Below, in pieces: positions 1 to 5,895 of a stretch of 28,161 bases of DNA. Below the pieces are notes generated by a model. It was not told where the DNA came from. It did no database searches and saw only the letters and a list, made by a program, of their open reading frames with translations. Source of the DNA: a virus; the IMG/VR virus record IMGVR_UViG_3300010883_000308, positions 1 through 28,161 of that record; one strand, given 5' to 3'. Made by a program: the position numbers and the translations under genes. Each line of letters starts with the position of its first letter. Position 1 is the stretch's first letter.

Positions 1-119
1 ATGGTAGAGATACTACTCCAGAGATTACTCCAGTTCCTTTATCTGATGCTGACAAACAATACCAATTTTTAAGTGAAGAAATTACTAAAAAAGTAATGAT
101 TTCACATAGAGTAGTTTCC
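1..119. repeat. Terminal direct repeat, left copy (contig overlap)
   Basis: Bases 1-119 are identical to 28043-28161; base 120 lies just beyond the repeat. The repeat sits inside the portal coding sequence and removing one copy keeps the reading frame exactly. I infer an assembly overlap of a circular or circularly permuted genome. A functional terminal repeat is less likely. Confidence 0.95.
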
Positions 120-1256
120 CCTCGATTATTTGGAGTTATTGATTCTGGAAATGGGCTTGGCTCCAATGCAGAAGAACTCCAAACGGCAAGTGCTTTGTTT
201 GAGCAAACTGTCGTTGAACCATTTAGGGATGTAATTACAGATGCCTTGAGTATTATTCAATTGGAAGACCAAATGAATCTACAATTGTTCTTTGAGCCTT
301 TTGATATATTTAAGACTGAACTTGCAGATACAGAAGCTGAAACAATTAATGATGAGGTAGCTATTGATGTAATACCAGAAGCCAAAGCAACCATCTCAGA
401 TGAGGTAGGGGAAATGGTGGAAGATGTAGAAACAGAAAAGGTCGATGCTAGTTATAATGGTGCTCAAATTAGCTCAGCGATAGATATTGTAGCAAAAGTA
501 CAAGAAGGTGTCTTGACAGAAGAACAAGCCGTAGTATTTTTAGTTCAATTTTTACAACTTCCAATAAATGTAGCAAAAGGTTTCTTTTCAGAAAGCCAAG
601 CAGATTTGCTGAAAGCAATAACTCCCAAAAAAAAGGATAAAAGTTTAAATTATTTATCTGAAAAAAATGCTGAATTATTACTAGAAGAAATTGAGCAATA
701 CGCATTAACAAATGATGAGGATGTTTGGGATTTAGTAAGCGAAGAATGGGTAGATACCACAAAAGAGGGTTTTCATCAATTTGCAAATAAAATGCCTACA
801 AAATCTATGGCTGATGCAGACGCTAAATCTGGAAAGCGTGATGTAGGTTTATACAAAGTCAGATATGTTTATGAGCATACAGCTTTAAAAGATGCTAAAG
901 GAAGCAGTAGGTTATTTTGCAAAAAAATGATGGAATTTACACGCTCTGGTGTAGAGTGGAGATTTGAGGATATAAACGCTATGTCAAAAGCTGGGGTAAA
1001 TGGAGGCTTGTCTGAAAAAGGTAAATCCACCTATAATTTGTTCCTTTACAAAGGGGGAGCAAATTGTTATCATGGCTGGTTGAGAAGAATCTATATGCGT
1101 AAGCGAGATGCAAAAGGTAGGTTTATGCCAAGCAAAGGGTTAGACAACGAAAAAAGAGTTGGAAACAATCCATTTATAGAGCAAAAGGGAAGTGAATCTA
1201 TCGCACCAATAGACACTCCAAATCATGGGTATGTAAACCCTCCTAAAAATAGATAG
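1..1256 (+). CDS. Portal protein, 3' part (gene split by the contig ends)
   Basis: This is the C-terminal part of the portal gene that begins at 27226. The frame is open from base 3, and base 120 continues directly after base 28161 once the 119-base overlap is removed, giving one protein of about 690 residues. The portal forms the dodecameric ring at the capsid vertex through which DNA is packaged and to which the tail attaches. The early part (residues HRVVSPRLFG, GLGSNAEEL, then LFFEPFDIF) is typical of HK97-type portals of Bacteroidota phages. After about residue 380 come an acidic linker, a helical stretch (SAIDIVAKVQEGVLTEEQA) and a C-terminal domain rich in aromatic and basic residues (SRLFCKKMMEF, FLYKGGANCYHGWLRRIY). 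That last domain resembles a separate minor head protein domain of these phages. An internal ATG at 96 is not the real start. The connector gene follows after 2 bases. Confidence 0.9.
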   Translation, partial: GRDTTPEITPVPLSDADKQYQFLSEEITKKVMISHRVVSPRLFGVIDSGNGLGSNAEELQTASALFEQTVVEPFRDVITDALSIIQLEDQMNLQLFFEPFDIFKTELADTEAETINDEVAIDVIPEAKATISDEVGEMVEDVETEKVDASYNGAQISSAIDIVAKVQEGVLTEEQAVVFLVQFLQLPINVAKGFFSESQADLLKAITPKKKDKSLNYLSEKNAELLLEEIEQYALTNDEDVWDLVSEEWVDTTKEGFHQFANKMPTKSMADADAKSGKRDVGLYKVRYVYEHTALKDAKGSSRLFCKKMMEFTRSGVEWRFEDINAMSKAGVNGGLSEKGKSTYNLFLYKGGANCYHGWLRRIYMRKRDAKGRFMPSKGLDNEKRVGNNPFIEQKGSESIAPIDTPNHGYVNPPKNR

Positions 1257-1258
1257 AC

Positions 1259-1831
1259 ATGGCACTACCAGAACAAATATTATTCATTGATGCTACATAC
1301 ATAAAAGCATATTCTCACATAGATGGAAACCTAGATGATAAAGCTTTACTACCATCAATAATTCAAGCTCAAGATGCACATATACAAGCAATTTTAGGTA
1401 CAGATTTATTTGATAAGCTTAAATCATTAATTACCACAAATACAGTATCTGGTAATTATCAAGTGTTATTGAATGATTATGTGATGATGTGTACTATGAA
1501 ATGGACTCTAGTGTATTTCTACCCTTATTTGCATGGTAATTTAGCAAACGGATTAATTGGTACTAGGAATGTAGATAATATGACATCCCTATCTCAAGAT
1601 GAGGTAAATAGTCTGATAGCTACAGAGCGTTCAAATGCTCAATTTTATACTGAAAGACTTATAAATTACCTTTTGTATAATACTTCCTTATTTCCAGAAT
1701 ACAACACTAATACTAAAAACGATATGTACCCAGAAACACAAGCCTATACAGAAGGTGGTTTGACAATATCTGGTCAAAATTATGGCACTAATAGGTTAGC
1801 AAATTGGAACTGTTGTGGCTGGAAAAAATAA
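1259..1831 (+). CDS. Head-tail connector / adaptor-like protein
   Basis: A 190-residue protein directly downstream of the portal gene (2-base gap). Its position, size and mostly helical N-terminal half (FIDATYIKAYSHIDGN, LLPSIIQAQDAHIQAILGT) match the head-tail connector/adaptor proteins of Bacteroidota phages, which bind below the portal ring and seal the DNA channel. The conserved middle carries a long helix with MKWTLVYFYPYLHG. The C-terminus (GGLTISGQNYGTNRLANWNCCGWKK) is unusual in ending with a Cys pair followed by a basic tail. I recognise the family only by general pattern and genome position, so the exact adaptor class is uncertain. Confidence 0.6.
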   Translation: MALPEQILFIDATYIKAYSHIDGNLDDKALLPSIIQAQDAHIQAILGTDLFDKLKSLITTNTVSGNYQVLLNDYVMMCTMKWTLVYFYPYLHGNLANGLIGTRNVDNMTSLSQDEVNSLIATERSNAQFYTERLINYLLYNTSLFPEYNTNTKNDMYPETQAYTEGGLTISGQNYGTNRLANWNCCGWKK

Positions 1832-1916
1832 AGGTAGTTTATCAAATAAAGAACAAAAACTTAAGAATGAAAAACTTCTTGAATTATATCTAAAAAAGAG
1901 ATGCAAGAAAAGGTAG
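1815..1916 (+). CDS. Possible 33-residue basic protein with GTG start
   Basis: A short frame starting with GTG inside the end of the connector gene and running to a TAG inside the start of the next gene. It encodes VAGKNKGSLSNKEQKLKNEKL followed by LELYLKKRCKKR: very basic, with one predicted amphipathic helix. It fills an otherwise empty gap and overlaps both neighbours by 16-17 bases, the packing style seen elsewhere here. It could be a real minor gene or chance. Homologues in related phages would decide. Confidence 0.3.
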   Translation: MAGKNKGSLSNKEQKLKNEKLLELYLKKRCKKR

Positions 1917-2053
1917 ACTTCGTATTATTTAATAGCATTAATGTAGGTGCTATCTCATTCACATTTATACAAATAGAATCGGTGTTAACAATTGCAGTAT
2001 TACTCACGGCTTTAATTTATAACATCAAGAAATTAAGAAACAAAAATGATTAA
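1901..2053 (+). CDS. Small one-TM protein, possible holin or lysis-associated protein
   Basis: A 50-residue protein, MQEKVDFVLFNSINVGAISF then TFIQIESVLTIAVLLTALIYNIKKLRNKND. It has a polar N-terminus, one hydrophobic segment (about residues 26-41) and a basic C-terminal tail (KKLRNKND), so the membrane is the likely site. It overlaps the endolysin gene by 8 bases (start of the endolysin at 2046), so the two are probably translated together. Small membrane proteins just before an endolysin are often holins, which open the inner membrane to release or activate the lysin. With a single TM segment it could equally be a structural membrane anchor. Function is inferred from position and topology only. 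Confidence 0.6.
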   Translation: MQEKVDFVLFNSINVGAISFTFIQIESVLTIAVLLTALIYNIKKLRNKND

Positions 2054-2399
2054 ATATTTTAAGCCTTCTGAATTTCAATGTTGTTGTGGAAATTGTTACG
2101 ATGTGATAAATCAAGGTTCATTGAGTAGATTAGATTTAGCTCGTGAAATGGCAGATGTTCCGTTTAAAATAAATTCTAGCTGGAGATGTAAAGAAAAAAA
2201 TACAGAAGAGGGAGGCAAAACTAATTCAGCACATTTAAGGGGAACGGCTTTTGATATTTCTTGTGTACATTCAAGCCAAAGGTTTACAATTTTACACGCT
2301 TTATTAGATGCTGGATTTACTAGAATAGGAATAGCTAAGACATTTATTCATGCAGACGATGATTCTGAATTACCAAACGAAGTGATGTGGCTTTACTAA
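2046..2399 (+). CDS. Peptidase M15-family endolysin
   Basis: A 117-residue zinc peptidase of the M15 (Peptidase_M15_3) type, which cleaves peptide cross-links in the host cell wall. The signature SAHLRGTAFD (residues 61-70) supplies the zinc ligands H63 and D70, and FIHADD near the end supplies H102. The segment KINSSWRCKE (41-50) is also characteristic, and GFTRIGIAKTFIH is a common version in Bacteroidota phages. There is no signal peptide, so export needs a holin; membrane proteins lie immediately upstream and downstream. The length is normal for a single-domain lysin without a cell-wall binding domain. The CCC cluster near the N-terminus (QCCCGNC) is typical of this family. Confidence 0.88.
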   Translation: MIKYFKPSEFQCCCGNCYDVINQGSLSRLDLAREMADVPFKINSSWRCKEKNTEEGGKTNSAHLRGTAFDISCVHSSQRFTILHALLDAGFTRIGIAKTFIHADDDSELPNEVMWLY

Positions 2400-2452
2400 T
2401 GAAGAAGATTTTACGAGAATGGACAAAGGCTATGATTAGTCAATTAAATTAA
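2399..2452 (+). CDS. Possible 17-residue peptide after the endolysin
   Basis: Starts at an ATG that shares one base with the endolysin stop (TAATG) and encodes MKKILREWTKAMISQLN. Basic and amphipathic. The tight overlap is the only support beyond an open frame; it may well be chance. Confidence 0.2.
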   Translation: MKKILREWTKAMISQLN

Positions 2453-2474
2453 CAAACACTAAAAGAGCGTACCT

Positions 2475-2687
2475 ATGAAACAATTATTACAATCCCTATC
2501 TCAGCTACCAGAAGTATTCAAAGAAGGTGTCAGACAGAAGAAATGGAGTGCTAAGCGAAGTGTATCTGGTTTGCTTATAGCTGGTGCATTGGCAGACATA
2601 TCTACTAATGGACTTTCAGAGCTAAATGTGGTACTTTGCTTCATTGCAGTATTACCTTTATGCTTTAGTGTATTTAAGAGGGAATAA
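2475..2687 (+). CDS. Small membrane protein, second holin/lysis candidate
   Basis: A 70-residue protein with a soluble amphipathic N-terminus (about 1-28, KQLLQSLSQLPEVFKEGVRQ) and two hydrophobic segments, about residues 31-43 (SGLLIAGALADIS) and 50-66 (LNVVLCFIAVLPLCFSVF), ending in a short charged tail. A helical hairpin of this size next to an endolysin suits a class II holin or a lysis regulator. It is the last gene before a strong terminator, so it ends the late transcript. No family signature is recognised; the call rests on topology and location. Confidence 0.6.
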   Translation: MKQLLQSLSQLPEVFKEGVRQKKWSAKRSVSGLLIAGALADISTNGLSELNVVLCFIAVLPLCFSVFKRE

Positions 2688-2702
2688 TATTTCCCTTTTT
2701 TT
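2676..2702 (+). terminator. Rho-independent terminator ending the late (lysis) transcript
   Basis: An inverted repeat GGGAA / TTCCC with loop TAATAT is followed by a run of seven T. Flanking A-rich and T-rich bases extend the stem. It overlaps the stop codon of the preceding gene and lies directly before the first early promoter element, so it separates late from early transcription. Confidence 0.75.
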
Positions 2703-2706
2703 ATAG

Positions 2707-2735
2707 TAGTATATAAAATAAATTTACTATATTTG
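2707..2735 (+). promoter_or_regulatory. Early promoter/operator element, copy 1
   Basis: Contains TAGTATAT, AAATTTACTA and then TATATTTG (2728-2735), which fits the Bacteroidota -7 consensus TAnnTTTG. The element recurs near 3848, 5114 and 7149, each before a group of small early genes. This copy lacks two bases (GT) in the middle compared with copies 2 and 4. The start codon of the next gene is about 40 bases downstream. Confidence 0.75.
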
Positions 2736-2775
2736 TAATATCAAAAGCAATAAAGCTAAGATGAAAAACAAGATT

Positions 2776-2943
2776 ATGACAACAAGACAAAAATTTACTC
2801 ACTTAGAAAATTTACTTAAAAAAGCAGAATGTCCAATATCAGAAATTACACCTATTGCAAGTCAAATAATAATTGATTGTAGAAAACTAAATAAAAGCGT
2901 ACTTAATGTTAAAGTAGTGGGTAACGAGATAATATTATTTTAA
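2776..2943 (+). CDS. Small early protein, unknown function
   Basis: A 55-residue protein, MTTRQKFTHLENLLKKAECP and on to an acidic/hydrophobic C-terminus. I chose the ATG at 2776 over the in-frame ATG at 2761. The bases before 2776 (AAAAACAAGATTATG) match the initiation context repeated before at least eight other early genes, whereas 2761 lacks it. Content: one N-terminal helix, a middle with TPIASQIIIDCRK, and a short beta-like end (VLNVKVVGNEIILF). It is the first gene after early promoter copy 1. First-expressed small phage proteins often act against host functions, but nothing in the sequence shows a specific role. Confidence 0.7.
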   Translation: MTTRQKFTHLENLLKKAECPISEITPIASQIIIDCRKLNKSVLNVKVVGNEIILF

Positions 2944-2949
2944 ACGAAT

Positions 2950-2972
2950 AGGAGCATAATGCTCCTTTAACC
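2950..2972 (+). promoter_or_regulatory. Intergenic hairpin with TTTAACC tail, copy 1
   Basis: AGGAGC / GCTCCT with loop ATAAT is followed at once by TTTAACC and then the A-rich start context of the next gene. The same arrangement occurs at 4110 and, more loosely, at 25802. The short T tract makes it a weak terminator at best; attenuation or mRNA stabilisation is equally possible. Confidence 0.55.
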
Positions 2973-2996
2973 TATAACAACTAAAAAACTAAGATT

Positions 2997-3227
2997 ATGA
3001 GCAAAGAAGAAAATTACAACGGATGGACTAACAGAGAAACTTGGTTATTCAATTTATGGTATGGCGATTATATAGATTGCGAAGCAGACTATTGGGTACA
3101 AAAATCTTGTTTTTCACACGACTATTATGAAGCTTGTGTAAAGCTGGGGAACAATATTTTTAACGATATGCTAGACATTAACCTTATCAATTGGGACGAA
3201 TTATTAATCACTTATAAAAACAACTAG
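2997..3227 (+). CDS. Small early protein with NGWTNRETW motif
   Basis: A 76-residue acidic protein. The N-terminal motif NGWTNRETWLFNLWYGD (residues 8-24) is recognisable from many small proteins of unrelated phages and plasmids, whose function is unknown to me. The rest is aromatic-rich and acidic (DYIDCEADYWVQ, HDYYEACVKLG) and ends near INWDELLITYKNN. The start sits in the conserved context AAAAAACTAAGATTATG. The next gene begins 5 bases after the stop with the same type of context, so the two are co-transcribed and translated in series. Confidence 0.8.
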   Translation: MSKEENYNGWTNRETWLFNLWYGDYIDCEADYWVQKSCFSHDYYEACVKLGNNIFNDMLDINLINWDELLITYKNN

Positions 3228-3232
3228 AAATT

Positions 3233-3412
3233 ATGGATTACTCATACGATTTTGAATACACAGATAGCGATGGAGATGAATATAGTTCTGAGCCATACAC
3301 AAGCCTTGCAGATTGCAGAGGAGAAATAAGAAGTCTTCAACTTACTGGATATATTATTACAAGAACATTCAGATATTTAGATGACAATTATAAAGGAACT
3401 TTTAACTATTAA
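3233..3412 (+). CDS. Small acidic early protein, unknown
   Basis: A 59-residue protein, MDYSYDFEYTDSDGDEYSSE and on to FRYLDDNYKGTFNY. It starts in the conserved context ACTAGAAATTATG, which also contains the stop of the preceding gene. Very acidic and tyrosine-rich. Its N-terminus (YSYDFEYTDSDG) resembles that of the next gene (YRYEFEYITYNS), suggesting an old duplication. No known domain is recognised. Small, strongly acidic phage proteins are sometimes DNA mimics that block host DNA-binding proteins; that is only a possibility here. Confidence 0.7.
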   Translation: MDYSYDFEYTDSDGDEYSSEPYTSLADCRGEIRSLQLTGYIITRTFRYLDDNYKGTFNY

Positions 3413-3422
3413 AACAGAAATT

Positions 3423-3620
3423 ATGAATATTTACAGATACGAGTTTGAATACATAACATACAATAGCGAAGGCTTTGAAGTTCATAGAGGCGTAGAAACT
3501 TCAAATGGATATGATTCTATTAAGGCTGAAAATAGCTTGAGAATTAGACTAGAAGAAGGCGCAGAAAGTGATGAAGATTTTTTCTCAGTAAAACTAATTT
3601 CATATAACCAAAAAAACTAG
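3423..3620 (+). CDS. Small acidic early protein, possible paralogue of the previous gene
   Basis: A 65-residue protein. The ATG at 3423 is chosen because AAAACAGAAATTATG precedes it; an in-frame ATG at 3381 lies inside the previous gene and lacks this context. The N-terminus MNIYRYEFEYITYNSEGFE parallels the start of the gene at 3233. The middle is acidic (RLEEGAESDEDFF). The C-terminus YNQKN and stop are written by the same A-rich motif that forms the start context of the next gene. No family is recognised. Confidence 0.72.
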   Translation: MNIYRYEFEYITYNSEGFEVHRGVETSNGYDSIKAENSLRIRLEEGAESDEDFFSVKLISYNQKN

Positions 3621-3625
3621 AAATT

Positions 3626-3835
3626 ATGAGCAGATTATTTAACGAATTTATCGAGCAAGTATTTAGTGGAAACCCTTACGCACATGATAGCGAATTAGGA
3701 CAACAAATAGATGCAGAACATGAGGAGTGGCATAACGAACGAAGTAAATGGTTGTCTGGAGAAATAACTTTATTCAATGGTGGAAGCGTTGAGCAATGGG
3801 TATCACTAGGCAGACCTAAGAATCCAAATTTATAA
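3626..3835 (+). CDS. Small early protein, unknown
   Basis: A 69-residue protein, MSRLFNEFIEQVFSGNPYAH and on, containing an acidic, His/Trp-rich centre (DAEHEEWHNERSKWLSGE) and a basic C-terminus (SLGRPKNPNL). It starts in the conserved context AAAAAACTAGAAATTATG, 5 bases after the previous stop. It ends this first early gene group: its stop is followed by a T-rich stretch and then early promoter copy 2. No domain recognised. Confidence 0.72.
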   Translation: MSRLFNEFIEQVFSGNPYAHDSELGQQIDAEHEEWHNERSKWLSGEITLFNGGSVEQWVSLGRPKNPNL

Positions 3836-3847
3836 GCTTTTTTTTAT

Positions 3848-3878
3848 TAGTATATGTAAAATATATTTACTATATTTA
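3848..3878 (+). promoter_or_regulatory. Early promoter/operator element, copy 2
   Basis: Bases 3848-3872 form a 25-base imperfect palindrome running from TAGTA to TACTA, with the inner arms GTAAA and TTTAC. It overlaps the -7-like box TATATTTA (3871-3878). The 25 bases are identical to those of copy 4. The final base of the -7 box is A instead of G, so this copy may be weaker. The next start codon is 24 bases beyond the box. Confidence 0.72.
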
Positions 3879-3901
3879 CATATAACAAATACCAAAAAGA
3901 T

Positions 3902-4120
3902 ATGAAAACTACAACAAACCAAAAGATTCAAGCTCAAGAAAGATTAATGCAAGTTCAAAAAACTTACAGAAATATGGAAAATTCAAGTGTAACGAAATAT
4001 TTATTTTACAGAACTCAAGGTTCGTATAAATTATCTCAACATTATGTAGAGTTGTCCAGCCGCTACTCTAACAGAGCATACAAAATGGATCAATTAATCA
4101 GCCAAATCTGGGGAGCCTAA
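3902..4120 (+). CDS. Small helical basic early protein, unknown
   Basis: A 72-residue protein that appears almost wholly alpha-helical: Gln/Lys-rich N-terminal helix (TTNQKIQAQERLMQVQKTYR) followed by Ser/Tyr-rich helices (YKLSQHYVELSSRYSNRAY). Net charge is basic. It is the first gene after promoter copy 2. Its stop codon lies in the loop of the hairpin at 4110. No domain recognised; a nucleic-acid or protein-binding role is possible given the charge, but not shown. Confidence 0.7.
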   Translation: MKTTTNQKIQAQERLMQVQKTYRNMENSSVTKYLFYRTQGSYKLSQHYVELSSRYSNRAYKMDQLISQIWGA

Positions 4121-4133
4121 TAGCCCCCTTTAA
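4110..4133 (+). promoter_or_regulatory. Intergenic hairpin with TTTAACC tail, copy 2
   Basis: GGGG(A)GC pairs with GCCCC around the loop CTAATA, which holds the upstream stop codon. TTTAACC and the conserved start context follow. The layout matches the hairpin at 2950 although the stem bases differ, which points to a conserved structure. Confidence 0.55.
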
Positions 4134-4150
4134 CCCTAAAGACTAAGATT

Positions 4151-4351
4151 ATGAAAGTAGAATTATCAAATGAAGAAATTAAAGTACTAAGAATAGCAAT
4201 TGCAAAGTCTAGTTTAATGAATGACTTTAGTGAAAGGAACGAGTGTAACACTCCATTAGCTAAAGCATATGTAACTGTAAGTTATAGAATCAGAGAATTG
4301 TGTGATGAAGTTTGGAAAAATGAAACAGAACAGTATAACCCTAAAAACTAA
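4151..4351 (+). CDS. Small early protein, unknown
   Basis: A 66-residue protein, MKVELSNEEIKVLRIAIAKS and on to RIRELCDEVWKNETEQYNPKN. It is mainly helical with an N-terminal LSNEEIKVLRIAI helix and a later YVTVSYRIRELCDEVW helix. Its start context CCCTAAAGACTAAGATTATG differs by one base from that of the following gene. Its last residues (NPKN) and stop fall inside that next context motif. No domain recognised. Confidence 0.72.
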   Translation: MKVELSNEEIKVLRIAIAKSSLMNDFSERNECNTPLAKAYVTVSYRIRELCDEVWKNETEQYNPKN

Positions 4352-4355
4352 GATT

Positions 4356-4553
4356 ATGATTGAGAAATTAGACAAGTACAAGCAGAATTTATCTATAAAG
4401 AATGGTAACGAGGTGTGGTCTTATACAACCCATGTAGCAACCCTACACGATGACCATATACAAGTAAAAGGACATTGGTCTATGACAACTACCAAGCACA
4501 TTAATTATGTATCAAATGAGTATAATCTTGAACAACGACACTATGAAAATTAG
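4356..4553 (+). CDS. Small early protein, unknown
   Basis: A 65-residue protein. The ATG at 4356 is chosen for its context CCCTAAAAACTAAGATTATG; the in-frame ATG at 4302 would lie deep in the preceding gene. Content: charged N-terminal helix (IEKLDKYKQNLSIKNG), then beta-like segments (EVWSYTTHVATLHDDHIQVKG) with several His residues. It ends with HYEN, where the stop codon overlaps the start of the next gene within ATGAAAATTAG. No family recognised. Confidence 0.7.
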   Translation: MIEKLDKYKQNLSIKNGNEVWSYTTHVATLHDDHIQVKGHWSMTTTKHINYVSNEYNLEQRHYEN

Positions 4554-4812
4554 ACTACAAAAAAATCAATACATAAAGAATTGCAGTACAGATAAATCAT
4601 TTGCAATTGACTTTAGTAAATATGGGGAACCAAGTATGATTTTCCTACCTAAAAAAATAACCAAACTTGAGGAAATAGAGGTTACTAGAAAGGGTAAATA
4701 CTGGGGTACAGAATACACAATAGAGTTTCCAGATTGGTTATATGGTAAAATGACTGATAGCCAGAAATCTTCAATAAGTTTAATGACTAAACAATGGACA
4801 GATGAAAATTAA
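4543..4812 (+). CDS. Early protein, unknown
   Basis: An 89-residue protein, MKIRLQKNQYIKNCSTDKSF and on. The start at 4543 overlaps the upstream stop by 11 bases (ATGAAAATTAG). The next junction downstream has almost the same overlap, which supports this start over the in-frame ATG at 4507. Content: beta-rich middle (FAIDFSKYGEPSMIFLPKK, EIEVTRKGKYWGTEYTIEF) then a C-terminal helix (WLYGKMTDSQKSSISLMTKQW). No domain recognised. Confidence 0.7.
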   Translation: MKIRLQKNQYIKNCSTDKSFAIDFSKYGEPSMIFLPKKITKLEEIEVTRKGKYWGTEYTIEFPDWLYGKMTDSQKSSISLMTKQWTDEN

Positions 4813-5119
4813 GAAACACGAAAAAATGATTCAATCATATTTAACTAATGTTCCACATTTAAGAGATGATGACATGAAGTTATTAGCTACAATATGGAAT
4901 CAAGAACTAAAAGGAATGGAGTTTAATCCTTTAAAAAATACAATGGCTTTTTTACAACTATTAGCTGATGGTAAATTATCAAACCCATCAAGCATAAGAA
5001 GGTGTCGAGCAAAGCTACAAGAGTTACATCCAGAACTTAGAGGACAAAGGTATTTAGATAGACAAAAGAAACAGACAGAAGAGGTTGTGTCTGAGATAAA
5101 AGGCTGGAATAACAAATAA
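4802..5119 (+). CDS. Phage protein with SIRRCRAKLQELHPELRG motif
   Basis: A 105-residue, mainly helical protein. The segment SNPSSIRRCRAKLQELHPELRG (about residues 60-81), followed by charged residues (YLDRQKKQTEEVV), is a pattern I recognise from small proteins near replication genes in many phages; no activity is assigned. The N-terminal part (LTNVPHLRDDDMKLLATIWNQEL) suggests a helical bundle, and the arrangement would suit a DNA- or protein-binding winged fold. It starts inside the end of the previous gene (ATGAAAATTAAG) and is the last gene before promoter copy 3 and the SSB-like gene. Confidence 0.72.
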   Translation: MKIKKHEKMIQSYLTNVPHLRDDDMKLLATIWNQELKGMEFNPLKNTMAFLQLLADGKLSNPSSIRRCRAKLQELHPELRGQRYLDRQKKQTEEVVSEIKGWNNK

Positions 5120-5135
5120 ATTTACTATATTTACA
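5114..5135 (+). promoter_or_regulatory. Early promoter element, copy 3 (short)
   Basis: AAATAAATTTACTA followed by TATATTTA (5126-5133). It shares the right half of the other three elements, while the left TAGTATATG part is missing because that region is coding sequence. Likely promoter of the SSB/replication genes; the missing operator half may mean different regulation. Confidence 0.6.
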
Positions 5136-5155
5136 CAAACAAAAAAACAGAAATT

Positions 5156-5680
5156 ATGGAAATTAAGAAATCAAAAGTGATGAGCGTTCAAGCCAATGGA
5201 ACTTGGGAAGGAAGCTATGGAGTGATGTACAAAAATGAAATTGTATTTCAGAATGGGGATGTTGGAGAATACTCTTCAAAATCTAAAGAACAAAATAAGT
5301 TTGAGATTGGCTCGGAAGCAGAGTACGAATATACTTCTGGTAAATTTCCAAAGGTAAAGCCACATTACTCGCAACCAACTCAAGGAGGTTTTTCTGGTGG
5401 AACTTCTCCAGCTAAAGCATTTGGTAAAAGTGATGATGTTCAACAAATGATAGTAAGACAATCAATGTTAAAAGCATCAGTTGATTTTCATGCTATTAAT
5501 CCACAATTAAAACCATCAGAAGTAGATGTTTTAAAAACTGCTGAGAGGTTTGTATCTTTTATAAACGGCAATTCAGAAGTACAATTACCTAAAGACTGGA
5601 CAGAAGTAAAGGTTATTTCACCATTACAGAAAGTTGAAAATTTAGAATCTAATACTAATAATTCAGATTTACCCTTTTAA
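5156..5680 (+). CDS. Single-stranded DNA-binding-like protein
   Basis: A 174-residue protein with a beta-rich N-terminal half (about 1-70: VMSVQANGTWEGSYGVMYK, NEIVFQNGDVGEYSSKS, EIGSEAEYEYTSG) compatible with an OB fold. A Gly/Ser/Phe-rich linker (TQGGFSGGTSPAKAFG) and a helical region follow, and the last residues are NNSDLPF. The acidic tip ending in DLPF resembles the C-terminal tail with which SSB proteins recruit replication partners. It lies immediately upstream of an HTH protein and an initiator-like protein, so a replication role is likely. I do not see canonical SSB motifs in the core, so it may be a divergent phage SSB or recombination mediator. Start context: AAAAACAGAAATTATG. Confidence 0.62.
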   Translation: MEIKKSKVMSVQANGTWEGSYGVMYKNEIVFQNGDVGEYSSKSKEQNKFEIGSEAEYEYTSGKFPKVKPHYSQPTQGGFSGGTSPAKAFGKSDDVQQMIVRQSMLKASVDFHAINPQLKPSEVDVLKTAERFVSFINGNSEVQLPKDWTEVKVISPLQKVENLESNTNNSDLPF

Positions 5681-5681
5681 T

Positions 5682-5894
5682 ATGATACCATTTGAACCAC
5701 ACCACAAAAACGGAAAAGTAGTGAAGTTGTACTTTAATACTAAAACCGAAGCAATGAACCAGCTAAATGTTTCCAGACCAACGATGGATAAAATCTGTCG
5801 TGCTGGGGAACTTTTTTACAAATATGTACCTCACATAGCTAAAGTATGTAAAGTACCAGTAGAAGAGATATTATTGTGCCATAGAAAACTGTAA
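5682..5894 (+). CDS. Small helix-turn-helix protein
   Basis: A 70-residue protein. Residues about 20-45 (NTKTEAMNQLNVSRPTMDKI) read as a helix-turn-helix: TEAMNQLNVS is the first helix and turn, and RPTMDKICRAG is the recognition helix. The C-terminal IAKVCKVPVEEILL resembles the end of small XRE/Cro-type domains. It begins one base after the SSB-like stop and ends one base before the initiator-like gene. It may regulate the replication genes or help load them at the origin. No repressor-like size or protease domain is present, so it is not evidence for lysogeny. Confidence 0.65.
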   Translation: MIPFEPHHKNGKVVKLYFNTKTEAMNQLNVSRPTMDKICRAGELFYKYVPHIAKVCKVPVEEILLCHRKL

Positions 5895-5895
5895 T

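Noticed and set aside
1-119. True functional terminal repeat of a linear phage
   Set aside because: It lies inside the portal coding frame and matches a common assembler k-mer length; a circular-contig overlap explains it fully.
96-1256. Independent gene starting at ATG 96
   Set aside because: The frame is open from base 3 and continues from the portal 5' part at the end of the window; the ATG is internal.
2761-2775. Start codon at 2761 for the first early gene
   Set aside because: The conserved context AAAAACAAGATTATG points to the ATG at 2776.
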